The translations under genes and the position numbers were made by a program. Positions 34,375 through 46,262 of a stretch of 64,000 nucleotides of DNA are shown piece by piece. This DNA is from Heterotrichella gracilis. Lineage: Eukaryota; Sar; Xanthophyceae; Tribonematales; Xanthonemataceae. Below the pieces are notes generated by a model. The model made no database searches and had not been told where the DNA came from. It saw nothing but the letters and a program-made list of their open reading frames with translations. The DNA lies in assembly GCA_032358255.1 (NCBI GenBank), contig JAULBX010031370.1, positions 1 to 64,000 of the forward strand. Reading direction: 5' to 3'. Numbering within the stretch: position 1 is the stretch's first letter; each line of letters opens with the position of its first letter.

Positions 34375-35301
34375 TCATACCGTGGACACGTACTTCAACA
34401 ATACATCCACCACCTGCAGCAGCGCACCGTATCATAGGTCAGATGCTTGCCTGTCAACACCCACACACTCACTATGAATCCACCCTCCCCCACTCCCCGT
34501 ATATGTACACGTTAGTCCACAACCAGTTCACAGTGCAGCAACCTGGTTGTATGCCACAGGTGCCTGATCAGCCAACAGTGGCTTCCATCAACAGAGCAAC
34601 TTTTCTATATTCAAACCAGCTCGTACCTGACACACAATTGGGTGCAGGGACAGATCATGACACACACACCCTTATTAGCAGTGCACTGTGGTGAGGTGAG
34701 GTGCGGTCTTACCGTCTGCTTCTTCTCGCTGATGCTCTCCTTCACTGACTTCACGGCATCGTCAGACTCCTTTGTGAGCCGCTCCAGGTTGGCTCCACTG
34801 TTTGTGCTGTCCTACAGTAACGCCACAACCAGGCCATCAACACTGCAACTGATAGTGGGTTGCAGTGGTAAGGCAGGAATGTCCTGTTTTGGTATTTTTA
34901 CACCCTGCCTTGGGCTTCCAGTTTAGATGCAACCAACACTTGAAGGACTGGACAGCACCACAACAACCCAACATTGCTGCACTCCACTGTCTTCGAAAAG
35001 GATGCTACATGCGAGGATGCATGCACACCTCGTGCAAGCGCTTCTTGTACCCAGTCTCACGCTCCAACTTGTATGCCTCAACCTCCTTCTCAGCCTCAAG
35101 CTTGGCTTGCTTCAACCTTTCGGTTTTGACTACATCAAGGGAGAAAGAGTGAGTGACCCCTGCAGGAAACCCTGGAAACCAACACCATCATTGCTTAAAA
35201 GACGCCCACGTACTTGACCGAGCTTTGGCAACGATGCCTTGTGCTTCTTGCTCGGCAGCCAAGAGCCTTTGGATCCCATCCTGCCCCGCGGAGACCTCCA
35301 T
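34375..35301 (-). CDS. V-type proton ATPase subunit G (peripheral stalk)
   Basis: Exons 35301-35214, 35129-35029, 34811-34713, 34413-34375; 108 aa, the normal length. Residues 1-30 (MEVSAGQDGIQRLLAAEQEA, then GIVAKAR) are the family signature. Exons 2-3 are a charged coiled coil (TERLKQAKLEAEKEVEAYKL; GANLERLTKESDDAVKSVKE). The last exon encodes only VVDVLLKYVSTV, matching the conserved end of the family. Subunit G pairs with subunit E to make the stator stalk linking V1 and V0 in vacuolar and endomembrane acidification. The exon 1 donor is GTACGT at 35213; an earlier GTCAAG would break the frame. Confidence 0.94.
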
Positions 35302-35650
35302 TGTTTCAAAGGGCGTGCAAACCCTGCTTGGTGGTGGTGCTGTGCTTCTGCCTACGAAGACGCAGTGGCGCCACAACCTTCGTGGTACAGTCACAAGCGA
35401 ACAGGAGGCTCTACTGTGCAAGGTAATCCACGTTCTGGCGCTGATCAACCCCTTCCATCCGCTTAAAACCTCTTGGAACGAACTTTTCCCCGAAGGAGCA
35501 TCGGCGGGCTCAAATGGTGGACGGTGGCGCCACCGCTGGCGGGCACCCCTTTTTTGCTGCGCTGCAGACACTGCTTTTTGAGCAACCCTTGACACATTCT
35601 CGTTCCTTTTTTAGCCCTGGCGTGACCACCCCGGTCTGCCACTCACCAAG
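35302..35650. promoter_or_regulatory. Shared divergent 5' region of V-ATPase G (-) and uL3 (+)
   Basis: Only 349 bp separate the two start codons of these constitutive genes, so this must be a bidirectional promoter containing both 5' UTRs. No TATA box is evident; a pyrimidine tract CGTTCCTTTTTTAGCCC (35603-35619) lies upstream of the uL3 start. Confidence 0.6.
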
Positions 35651-38600
35651 ATGTCGCACAGGAAGTTTGAGCGTAAGTGCCCCGCACCCCACCCCACCGC
35701 CCCCCTCCGCATCCCCTCCAGCCGCCATGTCCCATGCATATGGCAGCCACCACCTGCATCCACCCCATACCCACACCCCTGCATCCGCCTCGCCGCACCC
35801 TCGCATCCCTGTCGTAACGCCGCCCTCCCCCTCCCCGCAGACCCCCGCTGCGGGTCCCTTGGGTTCCTGCCCAAGAAGCGGTGCCGCCGCGGCAAGGGCA
35901 AGGTGAAGTCCTTCCCCAAGGATGACGCCACCAAGCCCTGCCACCTGACCGCCTTCATGGGCTACAAGGCGGGCATGACCCACATCGTGCGCGAGGTGGA
36001 GAAGCCAGGCTCGAAGCTGCACAAGAAGGAGACAGCCGAGGCCGTGACCATCATCGAGACCCCCCCCATGATGATCATCGGTGTCACCGGCTACGTCAAG
36101 ACCACCCGCGGCATGCGCACCCTCAACACCGTGTGGGCCGAGCACCTGTCCGAGGAGGTCAAGAGGAAGTTCTACAAGAACTGGTGGGTGGCGTGCTGGC
36201 GTACGGGGGAGTGCATGGGCTGCATGATGGGTGGGGGATGGGGAGGGTGGAGGCTGGGCGCCGGTGCCAAAAAAAGAAGGGCCTTTGCGGGTGGCCATAC
36301 TGTACTTGCTTGCATCTCTTTTAGGAATGTTTAGAGGAAGTCCTACAAGATGTGGTGGGTTGCGTGCTGGCGTTTGGGGGGTGTGCGTTACCTGCATGAT
36401 GGTGCTGGGAGGGGAGGGGGGCTGCGTCGGGGGGGAAGGTGGCTGCCGTGTACTTAGTAAGGGGGCTGTGTCAGGCAGACCCGGGGCCTACCTTCCTTTC
36501 AGAGGTGGCTTACAACAGCACAGGGTAGTACGCGAGCGTGAAGTTTGGTATGTGTGGGGGAGGCAAGCCGCGAGGAGGTATTTGTGGTGCTCCTCACTGG
36601 ACGGACTGCAGCGATCCGTATACAGCGAACATTCCTCAGCAATTCTGCCATCATACAGCGGCAGCACTGGGCAGGTCAATAAGCACCGCCACCCTCCACG
36701 TTCTCATCCCATCCCCAGTTCCAATGCTACGTCCTGGCATGCATCCATTTACCTACCTAATGGTCCATCCGTAATGCTGGGGGTTTGGTCATGCTCCTAT
36801 GTAATTGTAGCTCTTGAAACGAGGCCAGGCATGCCCAGCAATTCCAACCTGGCACTGAAGGGAGGTTTTTTATTGCGCTTGCGCACTGCTTTGGCCGCAT
36901 ACCCCCGCTCAACCCCCCCTCCTCCCCATCCCAGGGCCAAGTCCAAGAAGAAGGCCTTTGGCAAGTACGTGCAGAAGTACTCTGACGGCAAGAAGGTGGT
37001 GGAGGCTGAGCTGGAGGAGCTGAAGAAGCACTGCCACGTCATCCGCGTCATCGCGCACACCCAGATCAAGAAGGTCAACCTTGTGCAGAAGAAGGCGCAC
37101 ATGATGGAGATCCAGGTATGCGCCGGTCACGTGCTGAACCCTAAACCCTAATTCCTGAGTGAGAGTTAAACCTTAAGCGCATGCCGAATCCCTCACACAA
37201 CGCTGGTATAACGCATTGTGCATACATACGATTAACTGTCCCTCCACCCACTGCTGTGTCCCCCGCCGCCCTGCCGCACCCACTCCACGTCCCTTCCCCC
37301 TCTCCTCACCCATCCCTCACCCCACCCCCCGCAGGTCAACGGTGGCAGCATCGCTGATAAGGTGGACTACGCCTACGGCCTCTTTGAGCAGGCTGTGCCC
37401 ATCGACGCGGTGTTCTCCTCCAACGAGATGATTGACACCATTGCCATCACCCGCGGCCACGGGACCCAGGGTGTGGTCACCCGCTGGGGAGTCACCCGCC
37501 TGCCCCGCAAGACCCACAGGGGGCTGCGCAAGGTGAGAGCTGTTGGTGGTGGTGCCGTGGGGGGTTGTGGTGGCTGGTAGGGTGGGTTTGGGTTGGCGGT
37601 GTCGAGGGGTGCAGGCTGTGGTGGGTGGTGTGGTGGCCACGATGCCCAGGGCATGGTTACCACCTGCCTGCCGTGCAAGACCCACAGGGGGCTGCGCAAG
37701 GTGGGTGCTGCTGGGGATTGGGGAAGCGCATGTGCATGTGGTGGCGCCGTGGTGCATGCATGGTGGTGGTGGGTGGGAGTTCGATTGTCCATGGGCAGCA
37801 TTTGAGGGAAGCCGCACCAGTGCACAGGCCCATGCAGCATGGGAGGGGCTGCGCCCAGCTTTGTGCATTGTATCTGGGCGCATGGTGGCAGCGATGGTGG
37901 GGGCGCAGCTCTGCGGGAGGGATGCACGGCCAGTGGCTCACAGCCCCTGTACCAGCACTGCATTTTATGCCAAGTGTAGGCTGTGACGCCTCTCATTTGT
38001 GCTGCCCTAGGCCTTCAACAGTCCTACTACCTGGTCTCAACACCTCCACCCACCACTAACTCCCCACTCCCGCTCCCCAGGTTGCCTGCATTGGCGCCTG
38101 GCATCCCGCCCGCGTGTCCTGGACTGTGGCGCGCGCCGGTCAGATGGGTTACCATCACCGTACCGAGATGAACAAGAAGATCTACAAGATCGGCAAGAAG
38201 GGCGAGGACTCGCACACCGCCTCCACCGAGTTTGACCTGACTGAGAAGGACATCACCCCCCTGGGTGGCTTCCCCCACTTCGGTATCGTCAAGGAGGACT
38301 TCCTCATGCTCAAGGTGGGGCTTAGGGTTTTGCGGTGTAGGGTTTTGGGGGTTAGCGCTTGTTGAGGGTACCTCATATACATGTAGATGTATGATATAGG
38401 AGGAGATTTTGAAAGCACTCCTGGGAGTAGCCTTTGGTTTTATGAACTGTGATGGGCTTGTCATCATTGTTGCTCATCGTCCTGTTATTTTTTCATCCTT
38501 TCAACCAAATATGGAGCTTGCAGTTCCCTTTTTTTCCTTCTGTCCTGACCCCTGCCCTCCCCGTCGTCCCGCAGGGTGGCGTCCCCGGCACCAAGAAGCG

Positions 38601-38757
38601 CGTCATCACCCTGCGCCGCTCGCTGTTCCCCCAGGTCAGCCGCACGGCCCTGGAGGAGATCAAGCTCAAGTTCATCGACACGGCGTCCAAGTTCGGCAAG
38701 GGGCGCTTCCAGACCGCGGAGGAGAAGCTCAAGACCTACGGCCGCCTCAAGGCATAG
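35651..38757 (+). CDS. RPL3: 60S ribosomal protein uL3 (L3)
   Basis: Exons 35651-35672, 35841-36183, 36935-37115, 37335-37532, 38081-38314, 38575-38757; 386 aa, normal for eukaryotic L3. [20 protein letters not shown] opens the protein, then [120 protein letters not shown]3 sits beside the peptidyl-transferase centre. Codons are very strongly C/G-ending, as expected for a highly expressed algal gene. The first exon has only 22 nt of coding sequence. A TGTAA at 39111-39115 gives a 3' UTR of about 360 nt. Confidence 0.97.
36330..36385 (+). repeat. Echo of uL3 exon 2 end
   Basis: TAGAGGAAGTCCTACAAGAT and GTGGTGGGTTGCGTGCTGGC copy AAGAGGAAGTTCTACAAGAA and CTGGTGGGTGGCGTGCTGGC at 36160-36200, including the donor. 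Confidence 0.88.
37636..37712 (+). repeat. Echo of uL3 exon 4 end with donor
   Basis: GCCACGATGCCCAGGGCATG and AAGACCCACAGGGGGCTGCG CAAG|GTGGG copy the last ~75 bases of exon 4 (to 37532). The last 25 bases are unchanged and the GT donor is intact. Confidence 0.92.
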
Positions 38758-39110
38758 GCTGGGCGAAGCTTTGGCGGGGGCTGATGCACTTGCATGCGCC
38801 TGGGTGGTTGTATGCCGCCTGTGTGCACGTGCTGTTGTCCAGCTGGTGATGTCAATCTGGTTGGTTTAGCTGTGTGCCACCTGCTGGGGCTGGCTGAGCG
38901 CTTGCGTGTGGTTGGTCCCAGCTGACCAACAGGCTTTCTGGCTGGTTCTACATTAGCTGGTTGGCTGTGGGGTCGATGGTGGTGCGCATGTTGGAGGCCA
39001 GGCTGCTGTTGAGAGCGTGTGGGGTGGGTGGTTGACAATGTGCCTGACGCTGGGTGCAGGAAGGGAAGGGTGGGGGTGGCTGTTTGGGCCACTCACCCAA
39101 GTTGGACTTG

Positions 39111-39115
39111 TGTAA
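39111..39115 (+). terminator. TGTAA polyadenylation motif, uL3
   Basis: It is the first TGTAA after the uL3 stop at 38757. Confidence 0.55.
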
Positions 39116-40165
39116 CACCAACCTAACACAGTACTGGTGACTGGCGAGCTTACTGGTGTCACTGCATATCGTCATTGGAAAATGACATTGAAAGATGCCT
39201 CATGTGTCGTTGAAGACGAATGGAAGGAATTGGTGTTGGCAACAGGCATGACAGTGTCACAGATGGCTGCATAAATATGCAGCCATATTATGGCTGACAA
39301 GTGGCACATCTAAACTGCACCCGGTGCAGTTTGCACAGTGCAGCGTGATAAACAAACACTGACCGAGAGGTCCTGGAGGTGATGCGCAAAAGACAATAAT
39401 AGTATCATAGTGTCAGAGTCAGAGAAGAATAATTTCTAAAATTCCCGTAAATCAAGGAAAGATATATGATGACAATGCCCCCCAGCACGGCCAGCATTTA
39501 ATTAATTGGCATATTAAAAGACAATATTTTATTATGTAACCTGCGCAGCATGCTGTACAACATTGTTGTGTCTTGGGGCCGCTTGAAGCTTGGCTGTGTT
39601 AGCCTTAGGAACGAGAGGAAAAAAAGGTCGACGCACTGACTCAGAGGCGGAATTATGGGGTCACTGCATGGCCATTGGCGCACGCCAGAATACCATCAGT
39701 CAAACTGATCTTCTGGCTGTGACCTGTGGACCATCCTTTCTTTCTTCCTTCTATACATGCCACACGCAAGGGTGCGCACGCAAGGGGAGGGTGGTAGGAT
39801 CTTTCTTTGACAGACCCCGGCCAGCAGGTGTTGAAATTTACAGATTGTTACAAAGGCTGTTTGAAGACCCACTCCAGTCAGACTCGTATACCATACTTGA
39901 AGGCACAGGCAGAGGCCAGCTACAGCGTTGAAGAAAGCATGGGTAAACAGCGACCATTCCCAACACGCACAGAGTGATGTTAAACAAATCACCAGCGTTA
40001 CCTCTTGCTTCCATTGTGGTGCCCTGGTGCGAGCCAGTGGCCCCCTAACTACGCCTCTGTGCGTTCCCTTTCTTTCTTTCTTTCTACAGGATCATGATGG
40101 CTGCCAAGCATATTGCAAGATGCACACTACTGTATACGTGCCAGGAGTTGAAAGCATGTTGCCTG

Positions 40166-40170
40166 TTACA
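40166..40170 (-). terminator. TGTAA polyadenylation motif, HVA-TUDOR gene
   Basis: Minus-strand TGTAA 43 nt after the stop. Confidence 0.55.
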
Positions 40171-40212
40171 GCATAACCAGTTTTACTGGGTGTGTTGCAA
40201 GCTCATCCTTGG

Positions 40213-41149
40213 CTACTCCTCTGTAGGTTCCAGCTCGCTTGCGCGTTTCACAACCTGCAAGGGTGCAAAGGGTGCAAATCACCATCAGAAAGTCACTGCA
40301 TGGCCATGTAGGTATGTACTACTATGGACCCCTGCCCATGCGTGTTTTTAGCTTGTTCACTCACTACGGTACTAGCTTTTGTGAATTCCACAGATTTCAG
40401 TTGGTGGATGCCAGCAGCCTACTTTCAAGCTATCATATCACAGTGTGCACATATTGGATGCTGGGGCACGCCCATGCCACGCAGCTGAGCTACAGCTAGT
40501 CCTAAACAACAATACTGCCAATGGCCAAGACTTGCGCCAAACATGGATTTTGTGTTGTCAGTGTGTATGTGTGCATGCCTGACTATCATATTCATACTCC
40601 ACTGCCAAAATGCACAGGCATGCGCACTGTGTCCAAAAGTTGTCAACCAAGCAATGCAGTCCTCTGCCGGAGCAGCGCGCATGCAGTCCTCACCGGATTA
40701 GGGTTTTTCTTGGGGTTTGTCTCATAAAGCACAAACGCTGGGTTGTCCTCATCCGCATTGCGGCTGATCTGCTTGCCCTTACTCTCAATGGTGACCTTGT
40801 CCGTACTGCGCTCCTCAATCTCACCCTCCAGGGTGCTGCTGCCCCAATGCCAGGCGGCCTTGTCACCGGGCTGCAAGTGGGGGACAGCTAAGCTTAAAGT
40901 TGGGAATTTGTATGCAGGTTTTATGGACATAACACGTGGAATTCATACTTTCATGTATTATAGACCCACACATATAACAGTAACAGTGATAAATAATTAT
41001 AAGAAGACAGTAGTAACATCGTTGATAGAAAAATGGGTCCTATGATTGCATTTCACAGAATGGATGGCAAAGGTTGCCTTCCAAATCCCCACCTGCAGGT
41101 CCCTGGACTGCTCCTTGCGCTGCTGCTTCTCCTCAGGAGTGGCAACCAT
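40213..41149 (-). CDS. Small HVA_TUDOR (DUF2945, hypervirulence-associated TUDOR-like) protein
   Basis: Exons 41149-41093, 40870-40694, 40254-40213; 91 aa, phase 0 at both joins. After a charged leader (MVATPEEKQQRKEQSRDLQ) it reads PGDKAAWHWGSSTLEGEIEE, STDKVTIESKGKQISRNADE, DNPAFVLYETNPKKNPNP and VVKRASELEPTEE. The order GDKxxWxWG, G-x-I/V, T-x-E/K-x-K-G, ENPAYxL, LKxxSEL is that of the DUF2945 small beta-barrel family, known in fungi and bacteria. Its molecular role is not established; the name comes from a fungal pathogen and implies nothing here. TGTAA (40170-40166) lies 43 nt after the stop. Confidence 0.85.
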
Positions 41150-42623
41150 GGTTGTGCTGAGGGCGCTGAAGGTGGAGGAGGTTGTTGAGAGGCGGGGAGA
41201 GGCTGCAGCGTTGCAACGTATGCAGCCTTTAAAACCCTTGTGTAGGGTTTATAAATGCGTCTGCTGGGAGCATTTTTAGTGTAAACAAGCGGTGTTGTTG
41301 ACAAAAGTACACATGGTTGCCTCATGCATGACTAATTGCATTGTCTTATGATGTGAGTGGCAGAAGTGTTGCAGTGGTGCCAATGCATAGACAAATATTC
41401 ATAGAGGACCGCAGCCTCACTACCCGTGGATGACCCCATTACTTTCAAGCCTCAAGGTTTTTGCACGGAACCCATGGGTGTTGCCAGTATTATAATGTTC
41501 AGTATAGGCTATGGGCTCCTATCCTTTCACGATATAACAAGCAAAGCCTCATATTTGGCTTGCCTGGTGCCTGGGGGCTCTACAGTGCATTCCACAGTGC
41601 AAATGTGCTGTAGAGAGTGCGTTTGCTCACCTGCCGCAATGTTGCTGGTGTGTAATTCTGCTTCAAGTCACAGAGTAAATTTGCTATCAGAGTTTGTTGG
41701 GCGGTTTGGTTCTGCCAGCGCACGTTTGTATGCTCTAGATACTCCCGGAATACAGAAGTGGTGCGAGGTCCTAAGGTCTTGAACGACGCTCTGCAGGGAC
41801 TTCGTAGTGACGATTTTATCGTTCAAAGGCACCCAAATTGACACGTACGGTCATCTGCAACCCCTGAAGGTGTCTGATTCGGCAGGAAGCGCCAATGCGG
41901 CTCTGGGCAACGTGGCAGCATGGATTTCTGATCATCCGGAGACCAAAAATAAATGCCAATATATGTTACCAAGGAAAGAAAGAAAAGGAACAAAACGCCT
42001 GTTGGAAAGACAAAGCTATCCATGCATGAACTTCATGCCATCAAGGCTTTAAATATCAACGGCGTTGATTCCCGTGTTTCCCAAAGCTTCTGTCTCTGCT
42101 CAGTGAAATTGTGCCATTGCAATTTTTAAGCGAGAGTTCCTGAGCCTCGATCTCCCGCCGTGCTCAAGTCGTGCCTCGTCCTGCGACAGCGAGGTGCAAT
42201 AATGGCTGCCTGAAGGGCTTGTACAGGGGCTCTCCCTGAGGAGCATGCGCCACAGAAGGTGACGACCATTCCTCCTCACAATGCATGCATATGGTAGTGC
42301 TGGAACTGCGGGGTGCAGAGGTTGTATGAGCAGTGCCACGACAGTACCTGGCTGGCACAAGGCATACAGAGCATAACTGCTGAACTAATAAGATTGCCCT
42401 GCCATTTGAAACTATTAAAGTATCTGAGTGTTTTATATGCATGCATATGTTCCTTACAGAATATGTCAACCGCGCTACATGTGGTGCTGACCACCTGGAA
42501 CGTCATAAGGTACTACCATATTTCGTGTGATCAGTCTCCAACACTGATCATTATGGTGCTGTTGGATCATGCTGCAGGCCTCAAAACAGTAAGGCCTCTT
42601 GGTCGCCCCAGCTCCTTCGAAGG
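41150..42623. other. Divergent intergenic region, HVA-TUDOR (-) and SPPL (+)
   Basis: No conserved coding sequence was recognised. The stretch 41300-42100 is AT-richer than the flanking genes and may hold an old non-coding insertion, but I could not define its ends. Confidence 0.45.
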
Positions 42624-45600
42624 ATGGCCTCTTTCGCGCTGCTGCCTGCTGCGGCACTGCTGCTGCTGTGGTGCTACTTCTCCACCGCTAAAGCACAAGA
42701 CTCCTCCTGTGCAGGACAGACGGTGCGGTCCAGCTATTATAGCTCACACATTGCAAAAGCAACCATACCAAACACAGGTCTGCAGATCACACAACCTGCA
42801 ATGTCACTAACGCACGTCCGCAGCCTTGTACGTCCCAACCTACTGTGGCCTGCTCCTTCTCTACAGGTAGTTGTGGAGGTTGACAGCTTTGTCAATGGGA
42901 CAGTTGACTGGCCTGCTTTCCCAGCAGCCTTTGGCCAGCAGCTACCCTTTGCGCCCCAGCAAAACTATTCCCTCGCAGCCGCACAACCTGCCGAAGCCTG
43001 CACAGACCTACCGGCATTCGCACCAGGCAAGTCCGACACTTTTGGCAAAGCCCTAAACCCTAAACCCTAAAAAATTCCATCAGCATCCCAGCCAGATAAC
43101 CCTACACCCTACACCCTAGACAGACCTACCATCGTTTGCTCAAGGCCTTTTAAACCCTAGGCGTAGCTGCTTACTATAGTCCTACACTCACATCCTGAAC
43201 ATGAGTCCTGCCTTTTGAACATGTTACTCACTACCGACTCGCATGGGCTGATAACCCCCCCCACCCCCACCCACCCCCACCCATCACCGCCACTGCCACC
43301 ATAGCATGCACCAACACCATGGCCACCATGGCACAAAAAGGGTCAGTGCTGAGGTTTGCTTGGGTGCAGGGACGGCTGTTCTCGTGCAGCGAGGGACCTG
43401 CAGCTTTGCTGACAAGGCTAGGCACGTGCAGGAAGCTGGGGGAGCTGCCATGGTGCTGTACAACAACGTGGAAGGTGGGGCCCTGGACCATAGGGTAGGG
43501 TTTTGTGCACCCTTGCATAGGGTTGTCCTGTTACCCTAGCAAGGTGGACCTGCCATGGTGCTGTACATCATTGTGGAGGGTGTGGTCCCATACCCCCATA
43601 GAAATGGTGTTCCCAATACCCTAAGAAAGGGTTATCCCGCGACGTAGCAGGGGAGCTGTCATACATTTGGTGCACTTGAAAGCCCCATGATTGTGACTTG
43701 ACCATCCCTTTCCCATGCGCAGGCTGCATTGCCATGGTGAGCGACCCCTCTGACCCCACCAACTACACCTTGCTAGCGCTCAGCGTGTCCCAGCCGGTGG
43801 GCCAGGAGCTGCTCTCGCTGGCGCAAGGGGAGAGCGGTAGCGCCAGCGCAAACATTACCTTCTGGCAGGTAGCTGCTGCACCTCGCCAGGGTACTTCTCC
43901 TCTACGGCGGGCTTTGTATCATTGTTCCTGTGTTCAGTTGTTGGCCTTGGCGCCGTCCTCGGGTGTCTATGCCTGCAATTTGCTTTGGGGCATTCATCAA
44001 CTCCAGGATATGTTGCTCCCCCTGCTCGGCGCCTGTTGCGCTTGCCCTTTCCGAGTCCATGGTCTAGTCCATCGGAGTTGTGTTCTTGGCGCATGCTAGT
44101 TCTGACGCCGCCCCTTGCGCATGCATTAGATCCCTGCAGCGCGCTTTGATGCCAGCTCAATCCTGATGTGGGCCATGGCGGTGGGGACACTGGTGGGGGG
44201 TGCGGTGTGGGCGGGGGTGGAATGGGAGGCGGCCAGGCAGCCGCGCAGCGCCAAGTCGCGACAGGTGGGGACAGGGATGGGGTGGGGGTGGGTGCCTTGT
44301 GACGGATGGAAGAGGGTGTGGATGGTGTATTGAGGTCGGGGCAGGGGTGATGGAGCTGGATTTGCTGTTGTATTTATTTCCACCATGCATCCTATATATG
44401 CCAAATAGTGGGCCTGTGCGTCAACACGTGCCTCTCATGTATATCCCACATGTGTCCAAAGGGGTGCTCCTCGTGCCAGCATGCCCTCGACAGGCGCCTA
44501 CGCTTTAACCCTACAATGTTGCTGGCCCCATTTGCTAAAATCAGACGCCCTCACATGCATCCACACCTGGCCAAACCTGCACCCCCATGCCGCTGCCGGG
44601 ACACCTGCAATTGCTGACTCATATTCATTATATATGAGTCTAGTATTTGTTACGGTATGTATGGAATAATAATACTTATATTCTCCCCCCTTCCAGGCTG
44701 GCCCCGCCCATGACCAGGGCTCTGAGGTTGTGACCATCACCGAGCGAGCAGCGGTCGGCTTCATTTTCATGGCCTCTGCCATGCTGCTGGCGCTGTTCTT
44801 CCTGTTCAGCACGGTGTTCTACTACATACTGGTGAGGATGGGGCAGGTGATGGAGATGTATACAAAGTGATGGCATCAGCTGATGGCTTGCTGCTGCCAG
44901 TATCCACGTGAATGTCTTCATTTCATTGTCCCACAAACAAATTAACAAACAGAAAGGCATTCCCTGCTGTCGGCGACTTCACTTGTCCTGTTCCATACTG
45001 ATGTGAGAGGGTCAATTATAGGGATACTTTCATTCATTATCGGCTTCGCCTGCACCCAAACCCTTACCCTTAGGTTCCAAACTCCCCTCCTCAGGTGGTG
45101 TTTGTCGCCTTTGCCTGCACCCAAACCCTCACCCTAAACCCTACACAACTCACCCTAAAACCTGAAACCCTCACCCCCACAGGTTGTGTTCTTCGGCTTT
45201 GCCTGCACCCAAGCGCTCACCGCCCTCTTCTGGCCACTGCTGGAGGCAGCCGCCCCCCGCCTGGCCACCACCACCCTCAACCCACCACTGCTGGGCCCGA
45301 CACCGGCTGCTGGGCTGGTGGCCCTGCCCCTTGCCATCGCCACCTTTGTGGGCTGGTTCCTGTCCCGGCACAGCCCCTGGGGGTGGGTGCTTCAGGACGT
45401 GATGGGGATAGCGCTCATGCTGCTCATACTCAGGCAGGTGCAGCTGCCAAACGTCAAGGTGAGGAGGGTTTAGGGTTTGTACTAAAACTTGTTAGGGAGC
45501 TTGTGGGGGAAGGGGGTTGCATGAGCAGGGGTGTGATTTGGCATTGTGTACATTGTGCTGCAAGTTTGTGAGAGGCACAACCTCTGTCAGAGTTACGGAG

Positions 45601-46262
45601 GTAAATGTCATGTGTTTCAAATCTATGCTTACTAGCGGGCCAAAGTGTCCATTCCACCTCATCACCACCACCCACTCAATACTCCCCACCCGGAGGTGGC
45701 CACCATCCTCCTGTGGCTTGCCTTTGCCTACGATGTGTTCTGGGTGTTCCTGCAACCCATGCTCACCAGCGGACCCAGCGTGATGGTGGAGGTGGCCACA
45801 GGCGGGGGGGTCAACCAGCCCCTCCCCATGGTCTTGATGGTACCGCGCTTCTCTGGAGGAGCGCCAGGGGCCTATTCTGTTTTGGGCTATGGGGATGTGG
45901 TGCTCCCGGGGATGCTGGTGACCATGACCCGGCAGGTGGATTTGGCGGGGGGCCGGGGGGGATGGGGGGGGTATTTCGCCCCCACCGCGGTGGCGTATGG
46001 GGTGGGGCTGGTGGTGACGTATGTGGCTGTGGTGCTGCGGGTGGGGGGCAGTGTGGGGCAGCCGGCGTTGCTGTATCTGGTGCCATGCACGCTGGGGACG
46101 GTGTATGTGCTGGCGGCGGTGCGGGGGGAGTTGGGGCGGCTGTGGAGTGGGGACTGGGCGCGGGGGGCAGGGGATGGCAAGGAGGGCAGGGGGGCGAGGG
46201 AGGATGTGGAGGCGGGAGGGGAGGGGGAGGATGGACTCACGCACCTACTGGGGGGGGAATGA
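42624..46262 (+). CDS. Signal peptide peptidase-like intramembrane protease (SPPL2 type, with PA domain)
   Basis: Exons 42624-42722, 42867-43026, 43370-43474, 43723-43868, 44130-44264, 44697-44831, 45183-45458, 45696-46262; 540 aa, phases fit. A signal peptide (MASFALLPAAALLLLWCYFS, cleaved near AKAQ) precedes a lumenal PA domain (~35-170; VLVQRGTCSFADKARHVQEA, AMVLYNNVEG). Nine-helix protease follows: AYDVFWVF contains the first catalytic Asp (YD), LGYGDVVLPGM the second (GxGD, here GYGD), and QPALLYLVP the PAL motif. Such enzymes cut type II membrane proteins in endosome/vacuole or ER membranes. The C-terminus is an acidic Gly/Glu-rich tail. Exon 2 ends at a GC donor (G|GCAAGT at 43027). 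The last exon is long and intronless. Confidence 0.92.
43110..43600 (+). repeat. Echoes of SPPL exon 2 end and exon 3 end
   Basis: AGACAGACCTACCATCGTTTGC (~43117) resembles CACAGACCTACCGGCATTCG of exon 2. GCCATGGTGCTGTACATCAT and TGTGGAGGGTGTGG (43552-43587) repeat the exon 3 end GCCATGGTGCTGTACAACAA and CGTGGAAGGTGGGG (to 43474). Confidence 0.75.
45093..45135 (+). repeat. Echo of SPPL exon 7 start with acceptor
   Basis: CTCAGGTGGTGTTTGTCGCC and TTTGCCTGCACCCAAACCCT copy the acceptor and first 36 bases of exon 7 (ACAGGTTGTGTTCTTCGGCT, 45180 on). An even shorter copy (CTTCGCCTGCACCCAAACCC, 45044) lies before it. Confidence 0.88.

Larger units (their letters stand above)
38758..40212. other. 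Convergent intergenic region, uL3 (+) and HVA-TUDOR (-)
   Basis: It contains the uL3 3' UTR, an AT-richer stretch (39380-39560), a small hairpin at ~39682-39718 (GCCAGAATACCATCAGT against ACTGATCTTCTGGC), a (CTTT)n tract at 40067-40085, and TTACA at 40166-40170, the likely end of the minus-strand mRNA. No coding sequence was recognised. Confidence 0.5.

Noticed and set aside
39498-42100. AT-richer stretch with CTTT/GAAAG tracts as a possible retroelement
   Set aside because: No reverse transcriptase, integrase, terminal repeat or target duplication could be found; only low-complexity similarity.
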